Source of the DNA: Hymenolepis diminuta
Taxonomy: Eukaryota; Platyhelminthes; Cestoda; Cyclophyllidea; Hymenolepididae
DNA: 64,000 nt
Reading direction: 5' to 3'
Assembly: GCA_900708905.1 (NCBI GenBank)
Contig: CAADRB010000020.1
Location: 873,909 to 937,908 of the forward strand
Shown: in pieces, positions 39,101 through 50,711 of the stretch
Position numbering within the stretch: the stretch's first letter is position 1
Layout: each line of letters starts with the position of its first letter
Translations under genes and position numbers: made by a program
The notes under the pieces: model-generated
The model's input: the letters and a program-made list of their open reading frames with translations, nothing else
What the model was told of the DNA's origin: nothing
The model's database searches: none

Positions 39101-42100
39101 GATCCCAGATCCTCAGGCTAGCATAAGCTTCACTCTCTCTTAATAAACCGATGAAGCTGATCATTCAAATCACTTCATGTGCACCGGTGAGACCAAAACA
39201 AGTTAGTCTTGATGTGGCATTATCGTTGCAGTTCGAAAAAGTTTTTTGGGAATATATTTAATATTAGTTATCATACAACTGGAAAATGTAATACCAATTA
39301 TTAATTTACAAGGTTAAAAATGGTCCTCTATAAAGATCTGCACAAGTTTAAATATTCAAGTTATCGACACAGTACTAAAATTCAGATGCAAGGATGGAGA
39401 TAGATCAGTACAGAATTACATGCTCAGGTCAATATAAAGACTATCAAGAAATGCGATGTAAGAACAGGTGTTATCATACAACACGAAATTACTGGCGAAT
39501 TCTCTTTTATAAACGGAATTATAAATTAGGTATCATGCTTTGGGTATTCTTCTCATGTCCACCTCTCTATACAAAAAAGAAATTTGAATTTTGAGATCTC
39601 TAAAAGATAGTTACTTTAAATCACTCAGGATAAATTTCCCCGTTGAAAACTGTGGTAATAATCTGCTATCTTTGCTTTGTAATGATCATGTAAAGTACTT
39701 AAGATCGTATAAGATCACTATGCTTTCTCAACCTTGGAAGAAAAACGAATTGAAGTTGCAAGACCGGCCATCAAAAATTAAACAACCGGTCAGTAAGCAC
39801 TGAATATCATGGACAAGAATTCGCTCTGTACTCCAGAGAACAAAAAATAAAATTTGAATTATGGAACGTGAACCACTAATTAAGTAAAGCCGTACATTTC
39901 GAATACCAAATCTTATAAACTGAAAATCTTGCATACCCACTCAACATCTTTCGGATCTCCTCTCCTTTATCATTTATCGAACTTACCGTAAACCAACTTC
40001 AGTTGCTTTTCACAGTGAAAAATTGCAAAATTTTTCCGACTTGCTATGGTTTATAATAATAGTCTGATAATATTAAGCTTATAAGAAGCGAAGAAATAAT
40101 TGTATTAATCGTTTATTTGTTACGATTTAAGATTTTAACTATGCTAAATTATACTACAAAAATACCGCCAAACAAAGGATATTTTTATTGATTTTCAGTT
40201 TATTCTTAGTGTCTAAGGCATTTAAAATCTCCACCTTACTAACGAAGCGGTAATAAAAAGCAGAAGTAATAAATGGCATAGCAGAAGTCAAATACTATTG
40301 GCTTAGATTTAACTGACTAATCAGAGGCCTAAGGGGTAAGTTAGTTACTTTTAAGCAGTAGGACTAATTTGTCTGATAGCTGCTACTGTTTAGAAGTCCA
40401 CTCATACTGAAAACAACAGGCGAAAATTCAACTTTTAAAATAAAAGGGAAGATCACCGTACTATGAGTACAATGAATTTCAACGAATACGCAAATACAGT
40501 GATATCTGAATTAAGGTCGAAATGAAAAAAAAGCATCTAAATAAATTACGAGAAAGCTTGATTGCAGCAACTTACTGCTTCACAGTTGATATAGGTAGTT
40601 TAACCCATGGGCTGAAAAGTCCCGAGCCTAACAAAGAAAACACAGTTTTTTGGTTCAAAATTAGCTTTATTCATCAACATAATCTCCATCAAGAGCAACG
40701 CAATCATTCCAGCGCCACTCTAACATTTCAATACCACTTTTGTAGAACGATTTATCTTTTGCCTCAAAATAGGCCTCAGTTTCAGCTATAACCTCTTCAG
40801 TCGTGCGAAATTCCTTACCGGCGAGCATTTTTTTCAGGTCTGCGAATAGCCAGTAGTCGCTGGAAGCCAAATCTGGCGAATACGGTGGATGTGGAAGCAA
40901 TTCGAAGTTCAATTCATGTAGTCTTGCCATTGTTTTGATTGACTTGTGACACTGTGCGTTGTCTTGATGAAACAAAATTTTTTCTTTGCAATATGCGGTC
41001 GTTTCTTTGCAATTTCGGCCTTCAAACGCTCCAATAACNNNNNNNNNNNNNNNNNNNNNNNNNNNNNNNNNNNNNNNNNNNNNNNNNNNNNNNNNNNNNN
41101 NNNNNNNNNNNNNNNNNNNNNNNNNNNNNNNNNNNNNNNNNNNNNNNNNNNNNNNNNNNNNNNNNNNNNNNNNNNNNNNNNNNNNNNNNNNNNNNNNNNN
41201 NNNNNNNNNNNNNNNNNNNNNNNNNNNNNNNNNNNNNNNNNNNNNNNNNNNNNNNNNNNNNNNNNNNNNNNNNNNNNNNNNNNNNNNNNNNNNNNNNNNN
41301 NNNNNNNNNNNNNNNNNNNNNNNNNNNNNNNNNNNNNNNNNNNNNNNNNNNNNNNNNNNNNNNNNNNNNNNNNNNNNNNNNNNNNNNNNNNNNNNNNNNN
41401 NNNNNNNNNNNNNNNNNNNNNNNNNNNNNNNNNNNNNNNNNNNNNNNNNNNNNNNNNNNNNNNNNNNNNNNNNNNNNCGCAACTTCACTTTTCCATCATT
41501 CAAAACGATTTTGTGGATTTTTTTAATGTTTTCCGGTGTTACCGCCTCATTTGGACGTCCACTGCGTTCTGCATCATCGGTGTCTCTACGACCACGTTTG
41601 AAGTCAGCAAAGCAACGTTTAATTGTTGTTTCTGATGGAGGAGAGTCCCCATAACACTTTTCAAGCCATTGCTTCGCTTGAACGGTATTTTTTCCCATCA
41701 AGAAGCAGTGTAAAATCAAAACACGAAATTGTTTTTGATCCATTGTTTTGAAAATAACAAAGTAGCGTCACTCTTAGCACAATAACTCACAAACTAATGA
41801 ATAGAATATCATGAAATTTTAATAGCTGTCTTTTGAAGGTTAGTATTCACTGAAAAAAAGGTGACTGCAATAAAACTAGCGCCATCTATGCGTTAGGCCC
41901 GGGACTTTTCAGCCCATGTGTTATTTTTCAAATCATAAAAAGAATACAACATCATGATTAAGGCAAATCCATCAGGACGCAAAAAAAGCTTTTGATTTGA
42001 TCGGACCGTCAAGGCTAAAACAGCCAACAATGTCAATTCCAGTCTCTGAAGGCAAAAATTCCCACTTCAAAGGGGTTAGATCGAAAACGGTGAAGTAGGA

Positions 42101-45100
42101 AGCTAAAAAGCGCTTGCGAATGTTCACAGAAAAGAAATAAATGTTCTTGCACTATCTACATCAGAATGTCATCCTCAACATTGACATTAGATTCAACGAA
42201 AAAAACTGCAACACATATTATTTTGATATGAGTAGTGGAAAAGTAAAAATACTGGATCCCATGGACCAAGTCTCCCTACCCTTTCTCCAAATTATTTCCG
42301 ACATTCATCCACTTGTCCGAATAGTATAACGCATACTATCCTTATAAATGAACGGATTTGCCATTATTAAGGAAGACTAGTTATGAAGGAATATGAATTT
42401 AAACGCGCATTCGCCAGTCTTCAAACCCAAGTTTCAAGAATTAAATGAGACCAGTCACTATTCAATCACAAAAGAAATCATTTCTGTTCAAATCGATTTC
42501 TTTTAAATCGTCAATTGTCAAGTTGATTTTCCACTGTTTAAAACAGCATTAGCAGCAACACATCTCCACACCCACCTCATAGGAATCTTTACAGTGAATA
42601 ATGAATAGAATATTTGTGAAATATTGCAATTGGTGGTCCAACAAATAAACATAATGCAAAAACGTCAACATATGTTCATAAATGTGAACGGAAAAATATA
42701 ATCTAAACCATCGGTCAAAGCCAAGGCCCAGGAACTATGCATTTGCTTAATAAACTGACTTACATCAATCATCGAATGCTATGTATCGATATCACTATTA
42801 AAAATATAAGTAAGGAAAGCCACGAACCCTTGTCTTTAGGCATCATAGAGATCAAGAAGTTTGTGATGTTGTTTGCAAAGAGAGCTGAAGCTTGACCGGC
42901 CAACCGAGAGGGTAAATCAGTGTAGCCAATGTGGACAACTCGATTGGAGCCTCCGATATAGGTCTGACCTGGACGGGTTGTCTCTACATTTCCTCCTGCT
43001 TCAGCAGCCAAATCAACGATCACTGCTCCTGGGCGCATTGAGTCCACCATTGCCTGTGGAATAAAATATCGAGATTTTATTTGTTTAAGTGGATATTTGA
43101 GATCAGCATTAAAGAAGAGCGAAATCGCAAACTAGACAGCTTCGTAACTAGCAACTTACTATTTTCATTGCTCATTATTGTAGTAAATAGTGAAAGAAAA
43201 GGTGTATAATTCAATCTAGCCTTTTATACCTCTCCCCTACAAGTACTTTAAGAAATTCTGTGTAACCAATCAAACACAAGTTGCTCAATAATAATTACAC
43301 GTCACTTAACACATATTTGTTAGTTTGTTTGTCAGCGATCTGTTACCGACTTTTCTGCTAAAGTGAGTGCTTAAAAAAACACTCTAGTTGACCGCGCACG
43401 GTATTAGCTATTTTCGTAAGAATTTAGTCTGAAAGGTATTCAAATGTCAAAAGTTAAGAATTTGCTCAAATAGTGTTTCACACAACCTTGACAAATATCG
43501 AATAGTTCAAATGTGGATTTTGAGATAATATTAGTAGACCTCTAAACTGATGGCATGAATTAATTAAAAACTGAAAGGGGGCGTACTATCTGCAATCTAA
43601 AATGTTGAAATTCCGATGAGAAATAAGAAGGAGTTAAATTTTTTATAATTAGCAACATATGTACTTCATCCTTGAACTTGCTTCAGTATATTGGTTGACT
43701 GATTCGTTTGTCTGAAAAAATTGCAACTACCTTTCTGGAAGCATCGAGATCATTCTTCCCACTTTCAAAGAAAGTGACAATTCTACTTAAACCCTGAATA
43801 GATTAGGACTTTATGATTTTGTATAAAAAGAGGAATAGATTGTTTACACAAGAAACGTTGACCTCAAGGATTAACCTTTAAAGTGCATTAATCATTAAAT
43901 GGATATTCAATACGCTTTAGTTCTCGACCAAAAAAGTAATTGAATAATTGTCTTAAGACGTAATTAAATTTGCTACTTTCCATCTATTTTTTAACTTTCA
44001 GTCCCTACTTTAAATCTCTTCTCGACGGTACCATTGGCTTTTAATATGCCAAGCCTGCGTCAACAGTTGAGAAATGGCCACATTTGTATTGATCGTAAGC
44101 CGATCTAAAATAAGCCCACCTTTAAATCTCTATCAAATGACAGTAAATTTGTCATAATTAAAATAACATAAAAATTTAATAATAACAATCTATAAGAGAG
44201 TGCATCAAAGATCCCATCTCCTCTTTAGAAAGATTACGCACGGCGTTTTTACTAAGCAAGTATCGAATTAAAATAACCATTTGTACTTAACAGAGAGTTT
44301 TGCCAAAAAGTTTTCACCAATTTCTGCGGTTGAAATTATAACTGAATCGAGAAACATACATCTAGCTACGTTGATTACAAACCGGCCTTCAATCAACAAG
44401 GGTAATTAAATTAATTTTCAAAATTGTCATTGAACTTTTCAGATTTTATTAATGTCAATATCAATATGATTTCAAGTGAAGAGTGAATGTTGGAAAAATA
44501 ACTCCAAAGCGATTTTCCGAGTTTAATTGATGAAACAAAGTGATTGGTTAGATTTACACCAATCATAATTTAACTTTATCACAACTACAGTTTTAATTTC
44601 CAGGGTCATATGAGGGGTTAGTTATAAAGAGCAAAATGCAGACTACAATGAAAAAAACATGAATTCTGATATGCAAATATTTACAAATATAGAGAGATTT
44701 TTAATATATCGTGTGCGTAGCAGTTTTCACAGTCCTACTAGAAAATTCATGATTTCTTATCAAAAATCAATGAGTTCTAGACAGAACCATATAAGCCTAC
44801 TCGATGTTCATCTCAATAAAAGACGGGTCGACCGGGCGATTTTGCCAGATATAAAGTGTAAAAACATCTTTTCGTCCAACATTTCTAAGGATAGAATGTA
44901 AATTGGGGATTTTAGATATCTTAAAGCCCGTTTGGGGCATAAAATTGAATAGAGCTTTGAAGGTGGACAATTATTGGTACTGTACTATAACAAAATAAAG
45001 CAAGCATCAACGCTAGAGGATGTGGTCTATGATGACTTTCGTAAGACAGAAGTCGTTTAATACAACATAAGAAATGAACTCCAACGCTTCGTATCCCAAA

Positions 45101-48100
45101 GTAGGACCGATCTAAAATGAACAGAACCCTTTTCTTTTAGCAGTTATATAATTGCACCAATTCAGTTGACCAGAAAAGCAGACTAATTTTTTGCATAAAA
45201 GGAAGGGGAGGCATCAAGAATTTATCATGGGAGATAGCAAGCTGCCAAAGTGTGCTAGTGAGAGCAGAGTCATTGGAAATAAAGAAATAGCTATTTAATT
45301 CAATGTTTAACAATTAGTATGATGCAAATTCATTATATCTTCTAAAGTCGATACCCATATGTTCGATACTGCAGAAACAGTTCTGTAATGCATCGTTTTT
45401 TTCCAAGAGAAAGAAGCATTGTTAACACCAAATAGATAATAACAAGAATCAGTTCAGTGAACAGATTATTATAGAATGAGCAGAAAAAAAGGCACAAGAA
45501 AGACTAAAAGGTTTAATGGACGAGTACACGATAGTTGGGAAAAAATTGAATGGATGGATTGTAATATTTTCCTTAAGCAAAACTGTAAAATATGGCAATC
45601 GGTTAATGGGAAGATGAGATCAGTGATTTCTCATAAAAATGCTCCGTTATATTAGGTCACTTTTATGATTATTCATATTTAATATTATAGGCAGATATAG
45701 AAATATCCATCAATTGTATTTACTTAAACCCGAGGAGAAAAGATTTATCGACAACCATTCTTCAGAAGTCAATTCTTATGATGACCAATGTAAGAAGGAG
45801 AGTTCCAAAGTGCATTAACCTGTTATCCACTTTGAGAAAAAATTACCATTTAGTACCTACGGCAAGTCAAAAACACAGTTTTTTAACGTAAGAAATCATC
45901 TGAAAGCGGAAAATAAAGGTCATAGAAAGGGATCGGAAAGAAGTTGGAAAGTCTTCTTTCGATCAATTTTTGGATCCAGATGTACATCCTTTTAATTTGG
46001 TGGTACAGTGTACTACTTCAGAATCTATTATTCTGATTTTAAAATATTCTCTGAATCTATGTTCACGTAGTCCAGAGCTTATTGGCCGTTGAACTCACCT
46101 AGAGTGAACTTTAGTGAGCTTTGTCATGTTAAAAACATCGCAGCCCTTATAGTCCATCTTGACCGTTATATGAAAAAATTACTAGTATTTTATGACCAAT
46201 CATCCGAACTTAAATAAATGATTCAGTGACTGTAAGCTGTTGAATATCACGTAAAATTATGTTGCTTTCTCAACCATTGGAAGAAAAAATGAATATAAGT
46301 GGCAAGATCGACCATCTATGACTAAAAACTGGCCAGTAAACACTGGACATTGTAGACAAGTGTTAATTGCAACCAATGGGACGAAACAAGAAATTTCAAT
46401 TTTAGAACGCCACCTACCCGTTTAGTAAATATTATTAAGACCAGAATGCAAAAATCAAATAAGGAGATAGATAGATAAAAGAACAATTTTTCATTTATTG
46501 CTTCCACCACAGTTTAGATTTCGCCTCGAGACTATTTCTGATAAGCCAGGTGCTTACGTAAATCGTAAATGTTGTTTTGATTTATCATTTTACACAAATA
46601 AGAGTAGGAGAAAACACCTGTGAAAATCAAGAATATTATTAATTTTCTGCAAAATTAGAGAAAATTCTTATTAACATGACACAAGTGACACAATTTTTAT
46701 CATCATTAAATGTGATAATGCAACGCAAAATGACTGGACTTCCATTATGGTATTACGGAAATGGGGTAAATTCTGATGCCTAATATGTTGTTTTATGCGG
46801 CGAAAGTAAAAAAAAATGAAAGAAAAAGTCTGAATAAATATCTAGATGAAACAACTTTTCATTAAACTTTTAAGTATTTCCTAAATTTGACTTCACTTAA
46901 CTGTATCATGTTAAATGTCTTTTCTTTAGTTACCCTGTCTCAAGTATAGAGGTGAGAAAGCAGCAAAATCAATCGTTTAGAGAGGTTTTTGTAGTCGTCT
47001 AATTCATTAATTTAGTTCAAGATTTAATTGGAGCACTAAATTTAAACTAGGTCCTAGGATATTCTTTCAAGAGGTAGTAAACCCTGTCCATCGGATCAGG
47101 ACCAGGGAATATGAACGGATACTCAGTAGCTTAGAGATCACACTATCAAGCTGCTTAAGAAAACAAGGTTTGGATTGGATAATAGTGGGAAGTCACTCAT
47201 TCACATATTTGTTATCACAATAATTGCATAGTACATTTATTCCCGATCAACACCTCTAAGAATAAGCATTCAAGTTCTATCCATTTCCTAACGGATTTTC
47301 GACGCTATATTTACCTTTATTTAATAGGAGACGTAGAATTTTGGGCAAAGTAAACTTCCCAAGTACAAACGCAATCCACAGTTTAGCTAAGAGAATTCGC
47401 ACCTACCTTTGTAATAAGTTTAGGAGCCGGTTTGCCAGGAATGAGAGCACTTGTGATTATAATATCCACTTCCTTGGCCTGTTTAGCGAAAAGTGCCATT
47501 TCAGCATCAAGAAACTCCTTAGACATTTCCTTCGCGTAACCGCCGCCACCTTCTCCAGATTCCTAAATTTGAGGTGAATCAATAAAATAGAGTTTGTCGA
47601 ATTCAAATTTATAGCAAATGTGAGAAAAGTAGTGATCGTTTGTATATAACGATGACATTAACAAAACCAGAAGTCAAACTTATCAGCAAATTTCCAGAGA
47701 CTTGAATGAATTGCAAAATTGGTTAACGCTGATCAGTGAAGGGATGATATAACGAGTTTCTCATCGGAAGGGCTCCAAGCCATTGTTCTCTACTCAATTT
47801 GAAGTTGGGAAACACTTGGGGAGCTATTATCAGAAGAATGACTGCTCTTCCAACATTGATGATATTTCAACCATTTAGCCTGTAATCTACATACGACAAC
47901 TCAGAGATCTACTCAACCAAATTTTTACACAATGGCTCACAAAAAACAAAATCAGATAGCTTCTCTCAGCGTGTGTTTTCTCTCCTGTTTCTAATAACCC
48001 GAGTTGTCCTCTCTAAGAACCCGCGCCTTTTCTCTTCTCCCAAAATTCCTCTATTTACGTATTTTTCCTTCTCTTTTCATTTCAGTTATTCAATATACAC

Positions 48101-49296
48101 GTAATTCTACTTAACTATTGGTCTTCCCACTCGAGAAAATTGTCAGCATTAGCAAAATCATTAGTTCCAAGAGTAGATATCTTGTCTAATTTGGTAGACC
48201 TCTTAAAGTAACTTTATCAACAGGATAGGTACCATTTTAAACTGTTAAGCCAGTCAAAATACTCTAGCAGCTCCAACTCAAAAGAGTAAGATAGTGGGCT
48301 TCATAACAGTGAGTGCTGGATGGAGTGCATAATATTTCTTGCTAATGACCATCGGACAATCGCAAACAAAGTATAGGACAGTGATTGACTGCAAAAATCT
48401 CGAAATTAAAACGTACAATCACTTACCTTTACACTGATTGTCAGAAATTCTGCTCCAAGAGATTCGACCTGTTCCCGAACAGCTTCTCGAGTGTCAAAAG
48501 CTCGAACAGTGGCCCCTAGACCGCGAGCCGTGGCGACAGCTGATAATCCGGCCACACCACCACCAACAACCAGGACTTTGGCGGGCGGAATTCGACCAGC
48601 AGCAGTAATTTGTCCTAAAAATTACACATCGACTTAGCCTTCTGAATTACCATCTTACCTGCAAAGAAATTGCTGTAATGTGACGCTGCTTCAACAACCC
48701 CCTTGTAACCCGCAATATTGGCCATGCTTGAGAGTACATCGAAAGCTTGAGCTCGACTAATACGGGGGATACAATCAAGAGCTAGAACTGTCACTTTACG
48801 ACTTGCGAGCTTATTCACTAGGTCCTTGTTTTGAGCTGGATAAACCAGACTGATAAGTGTGCTGTTTGGGTTAAGTAAATCGACTTCTTTGTCAAGAAGG
48901 GGGGAGCGAACTTTAAGCACAACATCACTTTGGGCATAGAGATCTTTTGCTCCAGATTCAATCAGCCTTGCGCCAGCTTTAACGTATTCAGAATTTAGGT
49001 ATTGGGCAGATGCACCGGCATCTGCTTCCACAAGAACGTTAAATCCCTTCGCCGTTAAAATTTTAACAGCCTATGCAGAAAAAGTAGTACAAAATCCATT
49101 AGCTTACACTTGGCGTAATAGAAACTCTCTGCTCTTCGGGAAAAATTTCCTTAGGGACACCGAGGTTTAAAACTTTAGACGGTTCAAATTTACCAGCCGG
49201 GGTGGATGTGGCGAAGCGAGCAAATGATGCTTTTAAATGTGGATGGAGAAATTTTCTTGCACTCGCTGCGCCAAAGCGTACAAAGAGAACCTCCAT
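30104..49296 (-). CDS. NNT: NAD(P) transhydrogenase, mitochondrial (alpha-beta fused)
   Basis: Fourteen exons, minus strand, 5' to 3': 49296-49108, 49070-48659, 48614-48427, 47562-47407, 43053-42828, 37708-37641, 35125-34894, 34816-34586, 34514-34139, 33278-33097, 32643-32440, 31415-30999, 30530-30319, 30244-30104. All phases agree, giving about 1,077 aa (human about 1,086). This proton-pumping inner-membrane enzyme transfers hydride between NAD(H) and NADP(H). An Arg/Ala-rich mitochondrial presequence comes first (about residues 1-35). The NAD-binding domain I contains LGVPKE and VVGGGVAGL (Rossmann turn). A Pro/Lys linker (WPPPPP) follows, then the many-helix membrane domain II ([28 protein letters not shown]). 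Domain III binds NADP ([48 protein letters not shown]). It ends [12 protein letters not shown]. Intron 12 uses a GC donor; introns 1 and 2 are 37 and 44 nt. In tapeworms such as Hymenolepis this activity is known for moving reducing power from NADPH to NADH. The gene is intact as read. Confidence 0.97.
30531..30998 (-). other. NNT intron 12 with non-canonical GC donor
   Basis: The conserved join of VAG to RMPGQ needs exon 12 to end ...GTTGCTG, followed by GCACGT, and exon 13 to start after TTTTATAG. The donor is therefore GC, not GT. No nearby GT keeps both the frame and the conserved residues. Confidence 0.75.
32138..32240 (-). repeat. tRNA-derived SINE fragment (copy F) in NNT intron 11
   Basis: Reverse complement contains GCACACCCAGTGATGTGGAC followed by AGCTAACC, matching the body block of copies C-E at the same relative place; the head (GACGCGGAGATGTATGCACA) is eroded. 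Confidence 0.6.
32828..32960 (+). repeat. Diverged dispersed repeat, copy 1 (NNT intron 10)
   Basis: Shares with 33720-33815 the ordered blocks TTAGCCAATA, TGCA, TGGTG, CCAGG/TCAGG, AAA-CCAAT-ATTGCTAATCCAGT and GGAT. About 70-75% similar by eye with small indels. No family name recognised. Confidence 0.55.
33328..33368. repeat. AT microsatellite in NNT intron 9
   Basis: ACATATATATGTACATG followed by a pure AT run to about 33367. Confidence 0.85.
33423..33722 (+). CDS. Putative small single-pass membrane protein nested in NNT intron 9
   Basis: On the strand opposite NNT, inside its intron 9. Exon 1, 33423-33506: ATG and 28 codons, ending exactly at a strong donor (CCTTT|GTAAGT). A 60-nt intron ends in TAATTTCAG. 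Exon 2 starts at 33567 in phase 0. The joined protein begins [16 protein letters not shown] and has one hydrophobic segment spanning the splice ([18 protein letters not shown], about residues 23-40). A charged tail follows ([15 protein letters not shown]). Reading through, the frame stops at 33720-33722 (79 aa). Alternatively ACG|GTATCT at 33647 is a donor to a short exon at 34053-34121 (in phase, ends TAA). Length, short N-terminus, one helix and basic tail recall small inner-mitochondrial-membrane or assembly proteins (a distant look of PET117), but I do not recognise it. Codon texture is clearly unlike the flanking intron. Confidence 0.6.
33720..33815 (+). repeat. Diverged dispersed repeat, copy 2 (NNT intron 9)
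   Basis: Partner of the repeat at 32828-32960; the best-kept shared block is CCAAT(A/G)ATTGCTAATCCAGT. It begins at the apparent stop codon of the nested small gene, so it may form that gene's 3' end. Confidence 0.55.
35126..37640 (-). other. NNT intron 6 (2.5 kb)
   Basis: AT-rich intron. The open frames inside (35773-36051 minus, 36995-37213 plus) look random. Nothing else recognised. Confidence 0.8.
39720..39887. repeat. Dispersed repeat, copy 1 (NNT intron 5)
   Basis: Aligns along about 165 bases with 46262-46428. Shared blocks: GCTTTCTCAACC, TTGGAAGAAAAA, GCAAGA, CCA-AAA--AAC, GGTCAGTAA/GGCCAGTAA, CACTG, GGACAAG/AGACAAG, GGAACG/AGAACG and a final TAGTAAA-like end. The minus strand of both copies gives a short VQCLL/IQCLL-like peptide, so it may be a relic of something coding. 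Confidence 0.75.
40667..41743 (-). CDS. Mariner transposase (gap in the middle)
   Basis: Minus-strand frame of about 358 codons, ATG at 41743 to TAA at 40667-40669. It cuts and pastes the element by DDE/D chemistry. The N-terminus has the mariner helix-turn-helix region ([39 protein letters not shown]) and the linker motif [11 protein letters not shown]. After the gap come the second catalytic Asp in [10 protein letters not shown] and the third in [14 protein letters not shown] (34-residue D-D spacing, as in mariner proper). A normal C-terminal helix ends [13 protein letters not shown]. The first catalytic Asp falls in the gap (41039-41477). The frame is the same on both sides of the gap and total length matches the family (about 345-360), so it may be intact; this cannot be confirmed while the gap remains. 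Confidence 0.93.
   Translation of the reverse strand: MDQKQFRVLILHCFLMGKNTVQAKQWLEKCYGDSPPSETTIKRCFADFKRGRRDTDDAERSGRPNEAVTPENIKKIHKIVLNDGKVKLXXXXXXXXXXXXXXXXXXXXXXXXXXXXXXXXXXXXXXXXXXXXXXXXXXXXXXXXXXXXXXXXXXXXXXXXXXXXXXXXXXXXXXXXXXXXXXXXXXXXXXXXXXXXXXXXXXXXXXXXXXXXXXXXXXXXXXXXXXXXXXXXXXXVIGAFEGRNCKETTAYCKEKILFHQDNAQCHKSIKTMARLHELNFELLPHPPYSPDLASSDYWLFADLKKMLAGKEFRTTEEVIAETEAYFEAKDKSFYKSGIEMLEWRWNDCVALDGDYVDE
41039..41477. other. Assembly gap (439 N) inside mariner A
   Basis: 439 N. The length is not a round placeholder, so it is probably estimated from read pairs; it preserves the transposase frame and expected length. Confidence 0.99.
43054..47406 (-). other. NNT intron 4 (4.35 kb)
   Basis: AT-rich intron between the exons encoding PAPKLITK and AMVDSMRPG. 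Contains the second copy of the dispersed repeat (46262-46428). The 80-codon plus-strand frame at 44659-44901 has no recognisable feature. Confidence 0.8.
46262..46428. repeat. Dispersed repeat, copy 2 (NNT intron 4)
   Basis: Partner of 39720-39887; opens GCTTTCTCAACCATTGGAAG and keeps GGCCAGTAAACACTGGACAT. Roughly 70% similar with a few indels. Confidence 0.75.
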
Positions 49297-50711
49297 TATG
49301 GAAGCCTGAATGAATCCACAAGAACGCTGACGAAAAGATAGTTGAAAATGTTCAAACTATCACTGGGTCGTTAACCTTGCAAATTGATAAAATATGACAA
49401 ACTTGAAATATGGTGGAAGTAAACATTGAAACTTATATTTAAATGTTTTATGCGGTATAAATATTTCAATTTAAGAACTAATAATTCATATTATTAATTT
49501 AACACTAATCTTCCCTATTCAATAAGTTATCAAGTTAGATGACCTATGTAAGGGCATTGTCGTAAAATCAAATTCGTATTATGTTATCAGTAAAATGCTG
49601 TGTCACTAATATTAAACTTTACTGACCCTAGACATATGCAATTATTTTATTTATGGTGAATAAGTTTTGGAACTCCAATATTATCTAAGTAATGCATATT
49701 TGAATAGTACTGATTAAAATATAACTAAATAAATCCATAGCCAAAAAAATTTTCAGCGCTTACCTTGGTGAGAAGTACGATTTATGTTATCCTTTCTTAG
49801 TCTGACTTAACACAGGCGATTGGCCGTTCCATTCAAAAATATTCACTGTTGAACATCAAACCCACGGTATTCGACTACTCAGGTGTTTACATTAACCACT
49901 TTGCCATTGGTATACATAGTTTTGGTTATAATTCATAACTAAATAAATATTTTATGTCCATGAATGCATAGTTATACGAATCTAAACATTAATTTAGTAG
50001 ATTTGTCTTAAAGTTATGTCTCCCTTAGAGCAAGCTGAATTTAACAGTCAGAAATTGATTCAAATATTTGTATTTGCTAGAAACGAATAAATCTGGCTTT
50101 AGATGATAATTAATTTGGTAATCTACAGGTTATTCGTGAGCCAAAATAATTCCCCTAATTGTGACCGAAATTTACACTTTCACATCGCCTACTCCTGATG
50201 ATCCCGTCTTCGTTTTTCTGCCCATTTAATGAGTACATAAGTCAGGAAACAAGCATTCATCCTTCAATATACAGCTGCAAACTTTTGCATTCAATTATCA
50301 ACTAACTCGTATAAACGAAATGAGGCTCTGTGAAGTTTTCTCATTCAAATTAAAAAATTTAAGCTTTTGACATCTATCGTATTGTGAACTATCAATCTCT
50401 AATCAAAATATGGCTTAACATTTTTTCAATATTAAAAATAATTACAAATCGATACTAATAAAATTTTTCACTCGCCAACAAATCAGTTTTTATTAACGGC
50501 TATGTGATTCCAAAATTAAACAAAGGTTTTCATTATCAAAATAGTTAGGTGTTTTAGCCCTTGTCAAGAAATGTGGTACTTATAATTCATCCTATCCTGT
50601 GAGTCCCTGACCAAATTCCTCTAAATCTGTTTCCTTGTCGATTTTCAATTTAGTAAAATTGTGTTTCCTAAGGAAAAAATTGTCCAGGTGGAAATATTTT
50701 GATTATACATA
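49297..50711. promoter_or_regulatory. Divergent intergenic region, NNT and DCP2-like gene
   Basis: The 1.4 kb between the start codons of NNT (minus) and the second DCP2-like gene (plus) must hold both promoters. The sequence is AT-rich and has no distinctive TATA or initiator that I would defend. The open frames are trivial. Confidence 0.5.

Larger units (their letters stand above)
40603..41921 (-). mobile_element. Mariner transposon A, near-complete
   Basis: About 1.32 kb between inverted repeats of roughly 28 bases: the left end reads ATGGGCTGAAAAGTCCCGAG and CCTAAC, the right end is its complement with one G/A difference. Both ends are flanked by TA (40601-40602 and 41922-41923), the mariner target duplication. 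The ends are well matched, so the insertion is young compared with mariner B. It sits in NNT intron 5 in the same orientation as NNT. The transposase fills the inside; 439 N in the middle hide about 40% of it. Confidence 0.95.
37709..42827 (-). other. NNT intron 5 (5.1 kb)
   Basis: The largest NNT intron, enlarged by mariner A (40603-41921) and an older dispersed repeat (39720-39887). The remainder is AT-rich with no gene seen. The exon 5 donor is G|GTTCGT, a weak but GT-starting site, required for the phase-1 join to exon 6. Confidence 0.85.

Noticed and set aside
40946..41654. Two long plus-strand open frames across the mariner A gap
   Set aside because: Mostly N and antisense to the transposase; the visible ends are not protein-like.
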